NCBI RefSeq assembly: GCF_013177695.1
Contig: NZ_WOEY01000153.1
Span: 1 to 64,000, forward strand
Direction of reading: 5' to 3'
Length of the DNA stretch: 64,000 bases
DNA from: Paraburkholderia solitsugae
GTDB lineage: Bacteria; Pseudomonadota; Gammaproteobacteria; Burkholderiales; Burkholderiaceae
In this document: positions 44,567 through 57,560 of the stretch, one piece after another
How the letters are laid out: every line of letters starts with the position of its first letter
Position numbering within the stretch: the first letter of the stretch is position 1
Made by a program: the position numbers and the translations under genes
Notes under the pieces: generated by a model
Told to the model about the DNA's origin: nothing
Databases searched by the model: none
The model's input: the letters and a program-made list of their open reading frames with translations, nothing else

Positions 44567-45549
44567 GGCGTTTTTACCAAAGTACTGGCACGGGCAATGA
44601 GATGGACGGGCAAGCGGACTTCGAGTTCGGCGGGGGCGTCTTCAAGCAGCAGCTCGACACCGCGCCGGCCGAGCGCTTCCTTGTCGACTGAAATGGTCGA
44701 TAGGGGCGGCGTGGCATGCGCGGCGGCGGGAATGTCGTCGAAGCCGATGATCGCGATGTCCTCGGGCACGCGGATGCCGCGCGCGAGGCACGCGCGCAGC
44801 GCGGCGAGCGCGGCGGCGTCGTTGTACGCGAATACGGCGTCGGGCCGCGGGCCGGGCGCGTCGAGCAACTTGTGCATCGCGCGCGCGGCGCCGCTGTCGG
44901 GATCGAGGCCGGCGTCGATCGTGACTTCCAGCGAGGGGTCGAACAACAATCCCGCTTCGAAAAACGCGCGCCGGTAACCGAGCGCGCGCTGGGCGATGCT
45001 GAAGTGCGCGAGCGAGCCGCCGATGAACGCGACGCGCTTGCGCTGCTGCGCGAACAGATGGCGCATGGCGAGCGTGGCGCCCGCGGCGTTGTCGAGATTC
45101 ACCGAGCGCAGGCCCGGCGCCCACAGGTCGATCAGCACGAGCGGGCGTTGCATCGCGACCAGCGTGGTCAGCGTTTCGGGCTCGACGAAGCCGGCGATCG
45201 CCACCGCGTCCGGCGCATGCAGGCGCATCTGCTGGATCACGTCTTCGGTCGGACCGGCGGTCAGCACGGAAGGGACGATGCCGCGTTCGCGGCACGCGTC
45301 TTCCACGCCATGCAGCACGTGCGAAAAGAACGGGCTGACGGCGAAGTTGTTGTGCTGGCGGTGCAACAGAAAGGTGAGGCGGCGGATGCGCGGGCGCAGT
45401 TGGGCGGCGTCATAGCCGAGCTGCCGCGCCGCTTCGACCACGCGTTCGCGGGTGGCCTCGGACAGGCCGGGCTGATTCTTCAAGGCGCGTGAGACGGTGC
45501 CGATCGACACGCTGGCCGCGCGGGCGACGTCGCGGATGGTTGTGGCCAT
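44563..45549 (-). CDS. LacI-family transcriptional regulator
   Basis: The 328-residue product has the LacI HTH at residues 1-25 (TIRDVARAASVSIGTVSRAL) with the hinge, then a periplasmic-binding-like sugar domain (PDAVAIAGFVEPETL, AFIGGSLAHF, DAVFAYNDAAALAAL, DIAIIGFDDIP). It begins at ATG 45549; the frame is open 11 codons further. It is the first gene of the operon with the isomerase and kinase, and two operator-like dyads lie 55-167 bp upstream, indicating autoregulation. Confidence 0.9.
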   Translation of the reverse strand: MATTIRDVARAASVSIGTVSRALKNQPGLSEATRERVVEAARQLGYDAAQLRPRIRRLTFLLHRQHNNFAVSPFFSHVLHGVEDACRERGIVPSVLTAGPTEDVIQQMRLHAPDAVAIAGFVEPETLTTLVAMQRPLVLIDLWAPGLRSVNLDNAAGATLAMRHLFAQQRKRVAFIGGSLAHFSIAQRALGYRRAFFEAGLLFDPSLEVTIDAGLDPDSGAARAMHKLLDAPGPRPDAVFAYNDAAALAALRACLARGIRVPEDIAIIGFDDIPAAAHATPPLSTISVDKEALGRRGVELLLEDAPAELEVRLPVHLIARASTLVKTP

Positions 45550-45604
45550 CGAATGAAGCGGCCGCAAGAGGGCGGGCCGCACGGTGTTTGGGTTCGGGCG
45601 ATTG

Positions 45605-45624
45605 TATAGTAAAACTTGGCTAAA
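45605..45624. promoter_or_regulatory. LacI operator-like site A
   Basis: TATAG-TAAAACTTGG-CTAAA, imperfect and one base longer than site B, has the same TAGTAAAA...CTAAA pattern. It lies 56 bp upstream of the LacI start, close to where the promoter should be. Confidence 0.5.
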
Positions 45625-45691
45625 GCCGCTTCGCTATCGCGCGATCCATACCCGGAGATACCCGTAGACAGTGGCGCTGGCCTGATTTTTG

Positions 45692-45716
45692 TTGTTTAGT
45701 AAAAATTGCTAAACAA
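45692..45716. promoter_or_regulatory. LacI operator-like site B
   Basis: TTGTTTAG-N9-CTAAACAA is a perfect 8-bp dyad, with TAAAAATTG in the centre. It lies about 90 bp upstream of site A. Two similar sites ahead of a LacI gene are typical of loop-forming autoregulation. Confidence 0.6.
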
Positions 45717-45747
45717 GCTTGATATTGGTGTCGTCACGCTCGCTCGC

Positions 45748-47601
45748 TCAGTCGAAAGGCATCGCCACCACGTCGGCCTGTCCACGTAACAGCGCTACGC
45801 TCTCATCCGCATCGATCAGCACGAAGCCGCTCGTCTCGTGCTTCGCGCGCCGCTTCGCCAGCGCCGCGACGGACGCGATTTCCTCGCTGCTGTAAAACGA
45901 CGGGCCGCCGTCCGACTCGACGCGCACGCAGCCGATCGCCATCGTCACGAAGCCGAAGAAGGTCGGGTTGCCGCGCCGGTCTTCACCATGGATGCCGCCG
46001 GCCAGCCGGTCGGCGGGCGCGTAGAAACGCTGCGCGCCTTCGTTGAACAGATGGATCGCGCGCAGGACGCGGTCCTGCCAGTCCTCGCTCTGGAACAGGA
46101 TCAGGAAGTCGTCACCGCCGACGTGGCCGAGGAAATCGCGGGTCGGGTCGCAGACGTCCGCGAGCACGGCGGCCGCGAATTTCAGCACTTCGTCGCCCTG
46201 CCAGTAGCCGTACTGATCGTTGAAGGGCTTGAAGTGATTCAGATCGACGTAGCTCGCGTAGAAGCCGGCGTCGTTGCCGAGCAGGCGGGCGATGTGCGAA
46301 CTGATCGGGATGTTGCCCGGCAGGAAGGTCAGCGGGTTCGCGTAGCGCGCGGCTTCGATGCGCACCTCGGTCACCGCGCGCACCAGATTCTCGCCCGTGC
46401 CGAGACCGGCGTATTTGCCGTCGTTGTCGGTGATGACGAAGCCGTCGGCGAGATAACGCTGGTCGTCGCTTGCGAGCAGCTTGGCCATCTGCTCGACGGT
46501 CATCGATTGCTCGATGATCACCGGCGATGCGTTCGCAAACTGCAAGCATGGACGCTTGCCGAACAGCTCGCGGTGATACGGCAGCGCGTAGCGGTCCATG
46601 AAGCCGCGACGGTTGATGAGCGCAACCGGTTCGTCGTGCTCGACCACCGCCACCGCATGCAGATCGGGCAGACGGTTGAACAGTTCGAATACGTCGTTGT
46701 TGGTCGCGTGGCGTGGCAGAGCGGGCGCGTGCACCATCATCTTCGCCGACGCCGTGCCGCCCGACGGCGACGCGCTGCTCACCGTGCGTGTGGTCTCCGG
46801 GAACACCGCAATGTGGCCCGCGCGCAGGGCGTCATGGGCGTCGTCGGTGACGCGGCGGGCCGGCTGCGCATGCGGCCGGCCGAAGAAATAGCCCTGCCCG
46901 CAGCCGATCCCCATGTCGCGCACCACGATCAGATCGGCTTCGTCCTCGATGCCTTCGGCCACCAGCCGCGCACCGCTTGCGTTGGCGAAGTGCTGCATCG
47001 CACGCACGGCTTCGAACTTGAGCGAATCGCTGGAGATGCCGTGGATGAAGAATCGGTCGATCTTCACGACGTCCGGTTGCAGGCGCACCCAAAGATTCAT
47101 GCTGGCGTTCGCGGTGCCGTAGTCGTCCAGCGCGAATTGCGCGCCGACTGTGCGCAGCGCCGAAATCACCGGCAGAAAGCTGGCGACATCCGGAATCGTG
47201 CTTTGCTCGGTCAGCTCGATCACGATCCGTTGCGGATCCACACCGCGATGACGCAGCAGCGCGAGCGTGTCGTCGCGTGCTTCGGCCAACTGACGGATCG
47301 CGCCCGCGCTGAAATTGAGAAACAGCTTGCCGTCGAAATCGAGCCTCGCGAACGCGTCGATGCAGGTGCGCGCGGCGGCTTGCTCGAGATCAAGCGTGCA
47401 GCCTTCGGCGAGCGCCTGCGAGAACAAGGCGAACGGCGCTTCGAGCGAGGTGCCCGCCGGGCCGCGGATCAAACCTTCGTAGCCGAGGATCGCGCCGTCG
47501 TCGAAATCGATGATCGGCTGGAATACGGCGGACAACTCACGCCGGGCGATCAACTCATCGATGCGCGGCGTAGCGGATCGGGAGGGCGAACGAGGTTGCA
47601 T
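45748..47601 (-). CDS. EAL-CBS-GGDEF c-di-GMP signalling protein
   Basis: The 617-residue protein has domains in the uncommon order EAL (about 15-255), paired CBS motifs (about 300-430) and GGDEF (about 440-600). EAL residues look complete: YEGLIR, LFLNFSAG, IELTEQ, LDDYGTANASMN, VKIDRFF, VAEGIED and GQGYFFGRP. The GGDEF loop reads GGDDF (in LGHVGGDDFLIL), so cyclase activity may be lost or reduced. CBS modules usually bind adenine nucleotides. It probably acts as a phosphodiesterase tuned by nucleotide binding (inference). Cytoplasmic, no membrane helices. Confidence 0.88.
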   Translation of the reverse strand: MQPRSPSRSATPRIDELIARRELSAVFQPIIDFDDGAILGYEGLIRGPAGTSLEAPFALFSQALAEGCTLDLEQAAARTCIDAFARLDFDGKLFLNFSAGAIRQLAEARDDTLALLRHRGVDPQRIVIELTEQSTIPDVASFLPVISALRTVGAQFALDDYGTANASMNLWVRLQPDVVKIDRFFIHGISSDSLKFEAVRAMQHFANASGARLVAEGIEDEADLIVVRDMGIGCGQGYFFGRPHAQPARRVTDDAHDALRAGHIAVFPETTRTVSSASPSGGTASAKMMVHAPALPRHATNNDVFELFNRLPDLHAVAVVEHDEPVALINRRGFMDRYALPYHRELFGKRPCLQFANASPVIIEQSMTVEQMAKLLASDDQRYLADGFVITDNDGKYAGLGTGENLVRAVTEVRIEAARYANPLTFLPGNIPISSHIARLLGNDAGFYASYVDLNHFKPFNDQYGYWQGDEVLKFAAAVLADVCDPTRDFLGHVGGDDFLILFQSEDWQDRVLRAIHLFNEGAQRFYAPADRLAGGIHGEDRRGNPTFFGFVTMAIGCVRVESDGGPSFYSSEEIASVAALAKRRAKHETSGFVLIDADESVALLRGQADVVAMPFD

Positions 47602-47800
47602 GGCAGTTAGGCGGAGCGATCGACCTTCGGCTTATCGACCCATCCTGTCTGGAATTAAGTGAACTTTTAGTGAAACGTTGCACTGCGATGGTGCGTCGCG
47701 GCCTTGGGGTGTGCTGCTGGCGGGTTCTGCCACGGCCAGGAGTTTGCCTATGCCATCCGGCTGAGGCGACAGCGGCGGCGTTTGAGCGTGAAATAACAAA

Positions 47801-47821
47801 AAAGCCGCACGAGGCGGCTTT
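47801..47821. terminator. Small bidirectional terminator
   Basis: AAAGCCGC-ACGAG-GCGGCTTT is an 8-bp stem with A- and T-rich flanks on both sides. It lies in the spacer between the minus-strand symporter (ending at 47880) and the EAL-CBS-GGDEF gene (starting at 47601), so the minus-strand reading ends the symporter transcript. Confidence 0.65.
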
Positions 47822-47879
47822 CTTCAAATGACGCTCAGGGAGGGCGCTTATGAATGTCCTGTTTGCATTGCGCGCGTAT

Positions 47880-48908
47880 TCACCGGCGCGCGACAGCGGC
47901 GGCGGGCCGCTCGCGCGCGGCCGCGTGGGTTTCGCCGCTGGTGTCGCGAGCCCCCCAGCGTTGCGCGAGCGCGGCGCACACCATCAACTGGATCTGGTGG
48001 AACAGCATCAGAGGCAAGACCACGGCACCCACCGCATGCGAGGCGAAAATCACCTTGGCCATCGGCACGCCGGCCGCGAGGCTTTTCTTCGAGCCGCAGA
48101 AGATGATCGTGATCTGATCGGCGCGGCTAAAACCGAGCCGCTTGCTGACGAACATCGTCACGGCCAGCGCGAGCGCGAGCAGCACAACGCTGATCAACAG
48201 CAGGCCGCCGAGTGCGGACAGCGGGATCTGGTGCCACAGGCCCTCGTTGACGGCCTCGCTGAACGCGCCGTACACCACCAGCAGGATCGAGCCCTGGTCG
48301 ACGAACTTCAGCACACCGCGGTTGCGCTCGATCCACTTGCCGATCAGTGGGCGCAGCAATTGCCCGGCCACGAACGGCACCAGCAGTTGCAGAACGATGT
48401 TGCCCACCGTATGCCATGGCGAAGCGCCGCCGCTCGCAGCCTGATTGGTGACGACGAGGCTGACGAGTGCGGGGGTGATGAAGATACCCAGCAGGCTCGA
48501 GGCCGACGCGCTGCACACCGCGGCCGGCACGTTGCCTTTGGCAATGGACGTGAACGCGATAGACGATTGAACCGTCGACGGCAGCGTGCAGAGGAAGAGG
48601 ACCCCCGCATAGAGCGCCGGCGTGACAAGTGGCGAAAGGAGCGGCTTAAGCGCGAGGCCGAGCAGCGGAAACAGCGCGAACGTGCTGAGCAGCACGACCA
48701 GATGCAAACGCCAGTGCGTCGCGCCCGCAACGATCGCTTCGCGTGAGAGTTTGGCGCCGTGCAGGAAAAACAGCAGGCCGACCGCGACGTTCGTCACCCA
48801 GTTGAACCCGACGGCGGCCTGCCCGTGAACTGGCAGGAAGCTGGCAAAGATCACGGTGCCCACGAGGCACAAGGTGAAGTTGTCGGGAAGCAGTTTCGGG
48901 CGAGCCAT
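47880..48908 (-). CDS. Bile acid:sodium symporter family (SLC10A7-like) protein
   Basis: The 342-residue protein has about ten membrane helices. Conserved segments include FFLHGAKLSREAIVAG, LFLCTLPSTVQSSIAFTSIAKGN (sodium-binding crossover region) and IIFCGSKKSLAAGVPMAKVIF. These are typical of the SBF-like/SLC10A7 branch found in bacteria. It imports an organic anion with Na+; the true substrate is unknown. The C-terminus is a Ala/Arg-rich tail of about 30 residues. It ends 58 bp from a terminator. Confidence 0.88.
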   Translation of the reverse strand: MARPKLLPDNFTLCLVGTVIFASFLPVHGQAAVGFNWVTNVAVGLLFFLHGAKLSREAIVAGATHWRLHLVVLLSTFALFPLLGLALKPLLSPLVTPALYAGVLFLCTLPSTVQSSIAFTSIAKGNVPAAVCSASASSLLGIFITPALVSLVVTNQAASGGASPWHTVGNIVLQLLVPFVAGQLLRPLIGKWIERNRGVLKFVDQGSILLVVYGAFSEAVNEGLWHQIPLSALGGLLLISVVLLALALAVTMFVSKRLGFSRADQITIIFCGSKKSLAAGVPMAKVIFASHAVGAVVLPLMLFHQIQLMVCAALAQRWGARDTSGETHAAARERPAAAVARR

Positions 48909-49358
48909 GGCGGAATCTCGATTCGGTGACGCGGAAAGCAGAGGGCGCGCGCGAATGCACCGCCTCAGGCTATGGAAAACGGCTATTGTTGTTGAAAACT
49001 GATTAAATATGCAAATTCATTTGCCGAATCGATTAATGAACTTTGCGCATCAAGTCGTTGTGTCGGCAACCTTCGGGCAATGCCTGAGGCCAGTTCCAGT
49101 ATTGGCGACGGGATCTGTTTGGTCTACTGCCGTTTTGACAATCCGGCGAATAATCCGGCTGGGATTCGTCATACGGTGGCGCGTTCGGCGAATCTCGATA
49201 TAGCCGTTTAATCAAGCCGTTACGGGGCTTTCGCGCAAGGGCTCTGTCGCGGAAAAACGTCGCAGTAACAAGGTGTTACAACAGCGGTCGAGGCCTAACA
49301 CTTTTTGGCTCGACACCCTTTGCCGGCGCCCATAAATTACTGCTCAGAGGCCATCGGG
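48909..49358. other. Divergent intergenic region with a short palindrome
   Basis: The spacer between the symporter and the secreted protein holds an AT-rich patch near 48985-49035 with the dyad GCAAAT-TC-ATTTGC at 49011-49024, about 100 bp upstream of the symporter. No gene was recognised. Confidence 0.4.
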
Positions 49359-50006
49359 ATGCCCCGCGCCGCGGCAGATACGCAGCGCTCGTGCCGGTCC
49401 CAGTACAAGTCCATCGCAGCTCGAACGGTGGGCTTCAGGCAAGTCTTCGGGCGTGTGAGTCACTTGGTGGACGGGTTGTCGAGAACGAAGCACTGGGCGT
49501 TGGGCGCGGTTATCGCTGCGCTGTGCTCGTTCGCCTACGCAAAAGTGCCGGACATGCCGCACGGCGGCGGCGGGTATTCGCGTGCCGCCGCGGGCCACGC
49601 AATGCGAGGTGATGCGCGCAACGGCGGCCATTACTTTGGCGGCGCCAATGTCAGGCCGGCCCGTAACAACGTGGCCAACAACTACGCGCGCGTGCCGCAT
49701 GGCGGCGCGAACTTCGCCGCCGGCAATTACGTTAACGGCTTTGGCGGCTACAACCCGGGCATGCATCGTGTCGCCGGACCGGCCGGGTATCCTGACAACG
49801 GCCGCAGTGGCATGCAGTACGCCGGCGCTATCACCCCTGTCAGCGCGGAATCGCGCGCGGTGCCGCGGCCGCCGCCCAACGCGCCGGTTCGCACCGGCTC
49901 GATTCGCGCCGACGTCGCCCGCTATAACGAAGAGCGCGGCTCCTCCCGTGCAATGCAGCGCCAGCCTGACGATTCGCGTCAGCAGGAAGTGCCGTACCGT
50001 AACTAA
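49359..50006 (+). CDS. Hypothetical Gly/Asn-rich exported protein
   Basis: The 215-residue product has a hydrophobic segment near residues 43-60 (WALGAVIAALCSFAYA) ending like a signal peptidase site. The mature part is low complexity, rich in Gly, Asn, Ala and Tyr (PHGGGGYSRAAAGHAMRGD, NYVNGFGGYNPGMHRVAG). It ends in a charged region, SIRADVARYNEERG. The start is uncertain: ATG 49359 has AGAGG nearby, while a GTG at 49456 would place the signal peptide closer to the N-terminus. Function unknown; cell-surface or periplasmic. Confidence 0.55.
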   Translation: MPRAAADTQRSCRSQYKSIAARTVGFRQVFGRVSHLVDGLSRTKHWALGAVIAALCSFAYAKVPDMPHGGGGYSRAAAGHAMRGDARNGGHYFGGANVRPARNNVANNYARVPHGGANFAAGNYVNGFGGYNPGMHRVAGPAGYPDNGRSGMQYAGAITPVSAESRAVPRPPPNAPVRTGSIRADVARYNEERGSSRAMQRQPDDSRQQEVPYRN

Positions 50007-50531
50007 ATACGCGGTCCTCGTCTCACCCCTCGTCTCGCCAGATTTCCCTCCCACGCTTCGCAGAATGCGCCTTTCCGGCTTTCAAACCGGTTTGCTGCGG
50101 TATTCCGCGTCACTGCCGTTCAAAGAGCCCGCGTCAATGTGACGTTTTGACGCCACACTTTTTTGAAAACACTCGGCAGCAAACCCCCTCCCGTCGTCAA
50201 ATTTGGTCGCACCTGCCGCAGCGCGTCATCCGCCTGTCATCTGAGCCGTTATCACCCAGTCGGGTGCAATGTCAGTAACGCTTTGCGCCGAACCACGAGG
50301 TCCGCGGTGATGCGGCGATGACGGCGCGGCCAGGGCTTTATCAGCGCCGATATGCGACAAAACTAATCAGACCGCTATACCCGCAATAAGCCACGATATT
50401 TTTGTCCATCAAAATGGTCCGCAAAGATGATCCTGCCCAGATTGACTCGCTGATCGCACAGACAACAACAACGGTTCGCGAGCTCCCCCTTTCGAACAGC
50501 CACACCCCTTTTGACAAAGACAGGAGAACCC
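50007..50531. other. Intergenic region upstream of porin 2
   Basis: No gene was recognised. It contains a perfect 12-bp palindrome CAAACCGGTTTG at 50083-50094 and AT-rich DNA near 50150-50170 and 50370-50410 that could carry the porin promoter. Confidence 0.45.
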
Positions 50532-51620
50532 ATGAAAACAAGCATCAGCAGTGCGCTGAAGACCACCCTCAAGGCAACCGCGTGTGCCGCCCTGCTGGCC
50601 AGTGCATCGTCTGCTTTTGCGCAATCGAGCGTGCAACTCTACGGTCAGGTCGACGAATGGGTCGGCGCGCAGAAATTCCCGGACGGCAAGTCGGCGGCTG
50701 AGGTGTCCGGCGGCGGCATGTCGACGTCGTACTGGGGCATGAAGGGGGCTGAGGATCTGGGCAACGGCTACAAGGCGATCTTCACGATTGAAGGCTTCTT
50801 CCTCGCGCAGAACGGCCAGTATGGCCGCTTCACGGGCGACACGATGTTCTCGCGTAACGCCTACGTCGGTATCGAATCGCCCTACGGCACGGTAACGGCA
50901 GGCCGTTTGACCACGCCGCTGTTCGTGTCGACGATTCTGTTCAACCCGTTCGTCGACTCGTACCAGTTCTCGCCGATGGTATGGCATACCTATCTCGGCC
51001 TCGGCACGTTCCCGACTTACTCGACCGATATGGGCGTGACCGGCGACTCGGGCTGGAGCAACGCGGTGTCGTACTCATCGCCGAACTTCAATGGCCTGAC
51101 CGCGCAAGCGATGTATGCCCTCGGCAACACGGCGGGTGAGAACGGCGCGAAGAAGTGGAGCGGCCAGGTGCTGTACTTCCACGGCCCGTTCGCGGCGACC
51201 GCGGTGTACCAGTACGTGAACTTCAACAGCGTGCCGGGCGACCTCGGTAGCTTCGATACGTCGGGCGTTCCGGGCCTGAAGAGCCAGAGCGTGGCGCAAG
51301 CCGGCGTCTCGTACGACATGAAATTCGTGAAGTTCTATGGCCAGTACATGTACACGTATAACCAGCAAACCATTTCGAGCTGGCACGTGAATACGGGGCA
51401 GGGCGGCGTGACGGTACCGGCCGGCCCGGGCTCGGTGATGGCGTCGTACGCCTATTCGCGCGATGGTGGCGGCCTCAACCAGACCCGTCAGACGGCTTCG
51501 ATCGGCTACGACTATCCGCTGTCCAAGCGCACGGATATCTACGCCGCGTATATGTACGACAAGATCAGCAGCCAGTCGAGCGGCGACACTTACGGCGTCG
51601 GTCTGCGCGCGAAGTTCTAA
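50532..51620 (+). CDS. Gram-negative porin (second copy type)
   Basis: The 362-residue porin starts at MKTSISSALKTTLKATACAA (AGGAGA upstream). Signal cleavage is likely at SAFA-QSSVQLYGQVDEWVGA. Beta-barrel strands such as NGYKAIFTIEGFFLAQNG and YGTVTAGRLTTPLF follow, ending in GVGLRAKF with terminal Phe. It belongs to the same family as the porin at 39321 but is clearly distinct in sequence and has no IclR-type palindrome, so its regulation differs. Two hairpins follow. Confidence 0.93.
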   Translation: MKTSISSALKTTLKATACAALLASASSAFAQSSVQLYGQVDEWVGAQKFPDGKSAAEVSGGGMSTSYWGMKGAEDLGNGYKAIFTIEGFFLAQNGQYGRFTGDTMFSRNAYVGIESPYGTVTAGRLTTPLFVSTILFNPFVDSYQFSPMVWHTYLGLGTFPTYSTDMGVTGDSGWSNAVSYSSPNFNGLTAQAMYALGNTAGENGAKKWSGQVLYFHGPFAATAVYQYVNFNSVPGDLGSFDTSGVPGLKSQSVAQAGVSYDMKFVKFYGQYMYTYNQQTISSWHVNTGQGGVTVPAGPGSVMASYAYSRDGGGLNQTRQTASIGYDYPLSKRTDIYAAYMYDKISSQSSGDTYGVGLRAKF

Positions 51621-51639
51621 GCGTCTGGGGTCAAGGCGA

Positions 51640-51729
51640 GCGACACCTGCGAGCAGGTGTCGCGTGACGCCAACCCTGCCGCACCCGGCAACACCTGCAA
51701 AGCCCACCTTCTCCGGAAGGTGGGCTTTG
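51640..51729 (+). terminator. Two hairpins after porin 2
   Basis: The first, GCGACACCTGC-GA-GCAGGTGTCGC (51640-51663), is a perfect 11-bp stem. The second, CAAAGCCCACCTTC-TCCG-GAAGGTGGGCTTTG (51698-51729), is a perfect 14-bp stem ending in TTTG. The second is the more typical terminator. Confidence 0.7.
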
Positions 51730-51823
51730 TCGCTTCTGGCGCGCGTTCCTACCTGATTTGCCGCCCAATTTTTGATAAACCCGGCAAAATGACGTCGATT
51801 GATTCCTGAAGCGAGCGATTGAG

Positions 51824-52762
51824 ATGGATACCCTCGTCAGCATGAAAGTGTTCCGCCATGTGGTCGAGGTCGGCAGCTTCGTCGGCGCGGCCGAACGCAT
51901 GGAGATGTCGGCGGCGATGGCGAGCAAGCACGTCATGCACCTCGAACAGCAGCTCGGCGCGCGTTTGCTGAACCGCACCACGCGGCGTGTCGCGCCGACC
52001 GAGGCGGGCCGCGAATACTACGAGCGTTTGAGCCAGGTGCTCACCGAACTCGAAGAAGCCGAGCAGGTGGTCGGTGCGGCGAGCGTCGTGCCGCAAGGGC
52101 GCTTGCGGGTGTCGTCGCTGTCGGCGTTCGGTTTGAGCCACGTGATGGCCGCCGTGGCCGACTACGCCGCGCAGTATCCACAGGTCACCGTCGACATGAC
52201 CCTCTCGGACCGCGTGGTCGAACTGATCGATGAAGGCTTCGACGTCGCGATCCGGGCTTCGCCGAGCGGGCTGAAGTCGTCTTCGCTGATCGCGCGGCAG
52301 ATTGCGACTGCCCATCTGGTGCTGTGCGCGTCGCCGGCCTATCTGCGCCGGCACGGCACGCCGAAGACCGTCGCCGATCTGGCGCGCCATAACTATCTGC
52401 AATACGCGGGCGTAGCGCCTCTGGAAATCGCGACCGCGACCGGCAACGGTACGCCGCGCGTGCGCCTCACCGGCAATCTGATCGTCAACCACCTTGAGGC
52501 GCAGCGCGTGATCGTGCTGCAAGGCGCGGGTATCGCAATGCTCGGCACCGAGGTGATCGGCGACGATCTGGCCGCGGGGCGCCTTGTGCCGCTGCTGGTG
52601 GACGATGTGCCGCCGCGCGAGTTACCGATCCATGTGGTCTACGCGAGCCGTCGGCATCTGTCGGCCAAGGTGCGCTCGTTTGTCGACTTCCTGGCCGAGC
52701 GGTTTGCGAACGAATCGCTTTGGCCTTCGCTCGAACAGATCAAGGCGCTGGCGGTGCGATAG
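51824..52762 (+). CDS. LysR-family transcriptional regulator
   Basis: The 312-residue product opens MDTLVSMKVFRHVVEVGSFV; the HTH contains AERMEMSAAMASKHVMHLEQ and is followed by LGARLLNRTTRRVAPT. The effector domain runs to about 295 (MTLSDRVVELIDEGFDVAIR). It precedes icmF by 64 bp in the same direction, but LysR regulators usually act on divergent genes, so a link with icmF is only a guess. Target unknown. Confidence 0.9.
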   Translation: MDTLVSMKVFRHVVEVGSFVGAAERMEMSAAMASKHVMHLEQQLGARLLNRTTRRVAPTEAGREYYERLSQVLTELEEAEQVVGAASVVPQGRLRVSSLSAFGLSHVMAAVADYAAQYPQVTVDMTLSDRVVELIDEGFDVAIRASPSGLKSSSLIARQIATAHLVLCASPAYLRRHGTPKTVADLARHNYLQYAGVAPLEIATATGNGTPRVRLTGNLIVNHLEAQRVIVLQGAGIAMLGTEVIGDDLAAGRLVPLLVDDVPPRELPIHVVYASRRHLSAKVRSFVDFLAERFANESLWPSLEQIKALAVR

Positions 52763-52826
52763 GCGCCAGGCCCCATTTAGCTATACTGGTTGCCAGCACC
52801 CATACGCGTAACGATCTGGGGGAGAC

Positions 52827-56465
<3,639 letters not shown>

Positions 56466-56600
56466 AGTTCAGGCGTGTTGCCCGTATGCGAGACCTGCAT
56501 GCGAGGCAGGCTTAAGAGGCCGCGTACAACGCCCGAGTGTGAGTACTGGACATGCTGCGGCGTCAGAATCGAGCCGCAGCAAAACGTCTTAACCAGGCAT

Positions 56601-57560
56601 TTACCGCGCGATGCCGAGCCGCGCTTTCGCGTCGTTATATTCATTCGTCAAACGCCGAACCAGCTCGCCGACGCTCGGCACGTCGTCCATCAGGCCGACG
56701 CCCTGACCTGCGCCCCAGATGTCCTTCCACGCCTTCGCCTTGTCGCTGCCGAAGTTCATCGCGGTCTTGTCTGATTCCGGCAGCGCGTCCGGGTCCAGCC
56801 CCGCGTTCAGGATACTTTCGCGGATGTAGTTGCCGTGCACGCCGGTGAACAGGTTCGTGTAGATGATGTCCGACGCCGTGGAATTGACGATTGCCTGCTT
56901 ATAGCTGTCGACCGCGTGCGCTTCCTGGGTCGCGATGAAGCGCGTGCCCATGTAGGCGAGGTCCGCGCCCATGGCCTGCGCGGCGAGAATCGAGCCGCCG
57001 TTGGCGATCGAGCCGGACAGCACGATCGGGCCGTCGAAGATGCGCCGCACTTCGCCGACCAGCGCGAACGGCGAGGTCGTGCCCGCATGGCCGCCGGCAC
57101 CCGACGCCACCAGGATCAGCCCGTCGACGCCCGCTTCCAGCGCCTTCTGCGCATGCCGCAGGTTGATCACGTCGTGCAGCACGATACCGCCGTAGCTATG
57201 CACCGCGTCGACGATCTCACGCGCCGGTGCGCGCAGGCTGGTGATGAAAATCGGCACCTTGTGTTCGACGCACACACGCACGTCGTGCTCGAGCCGCGTA
57301 TTCGACTGATGGACGATCTGGTTGACGGCGATCGGTCCGATGATCGCATCGGGGTTAGCCGCCTTATGTTCGGCGAGCTTTGCCTGAATCTGCGTGAGCC
57401 ATTCGTCGAGCAGTTCGGCCGGGCGAGCATTCAGCGCGGGGAACGAGCCGACGATGCCAGCCTTACATTGAGCCAACACGAGATCGGGATAGCTGACGAT
57501 GAACATCGGCGAAGCGACGACGGGCAGCGCGAGTTTTTGCAGGACGGCGGGCAATGCCAT
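56601..57560 (-). CDS. Nitronate monooxygenase/2-nitropropane dioxygenase-like protein
   Basis: The 319-residue TIM-barrel flavoprotein starts MALPAVLQKLALPVVASPMF, contains VHSYGGIVLHDVINLRHAQKA and the FMN-phosphate region LILVASGAGGHAG, and ends with GQGVGLMDDVPSVGELV. These are features of the NMO family, which oxidises alkyl nitronates, and of related enoyl-reductase-like flavoproteins. The catalytic His may be the one in GAGGHAG. Convergent with icmF, divergent from the dehalogenase; substrate not known. Confidence 0.86.
   Translation of the reverse strand: MALPAVLQKLALPVVASPMFIVSYPDLVLAQCKAGIVGSFPALNARPAELLDEWLTQIQAKLAEHKAANPDAIIGPIAVNQIVHQSNTRLEHDVRVCVEHKVPIFITSLRAPAREIVDAVHSYGGIVLHDVINLRHAQKALEAGVDGLILVASGAGGHAGTTSPFALVGEVRRIFDGPIVLSGSIANGGSILAAQAMGADLAYMGTRFIATQEAHAVDSYKQAIVNSTASDIIYTNLFTGVHGNYIRESILNAGLDPDALPESDKTAMNFGSDKAKAWKDIWGAGQGVGLMDDVPSVGELVRRLTNEYNDAKARLGIAR

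Noticed and set aside
45838..47610. 590-codon plus-strand frame opposite the EAL-CBS-GGDEF gene
   Set aside because: Rich in Arg, Ala and Val with no motifs; the opposite strand carries complete EAL motifs.
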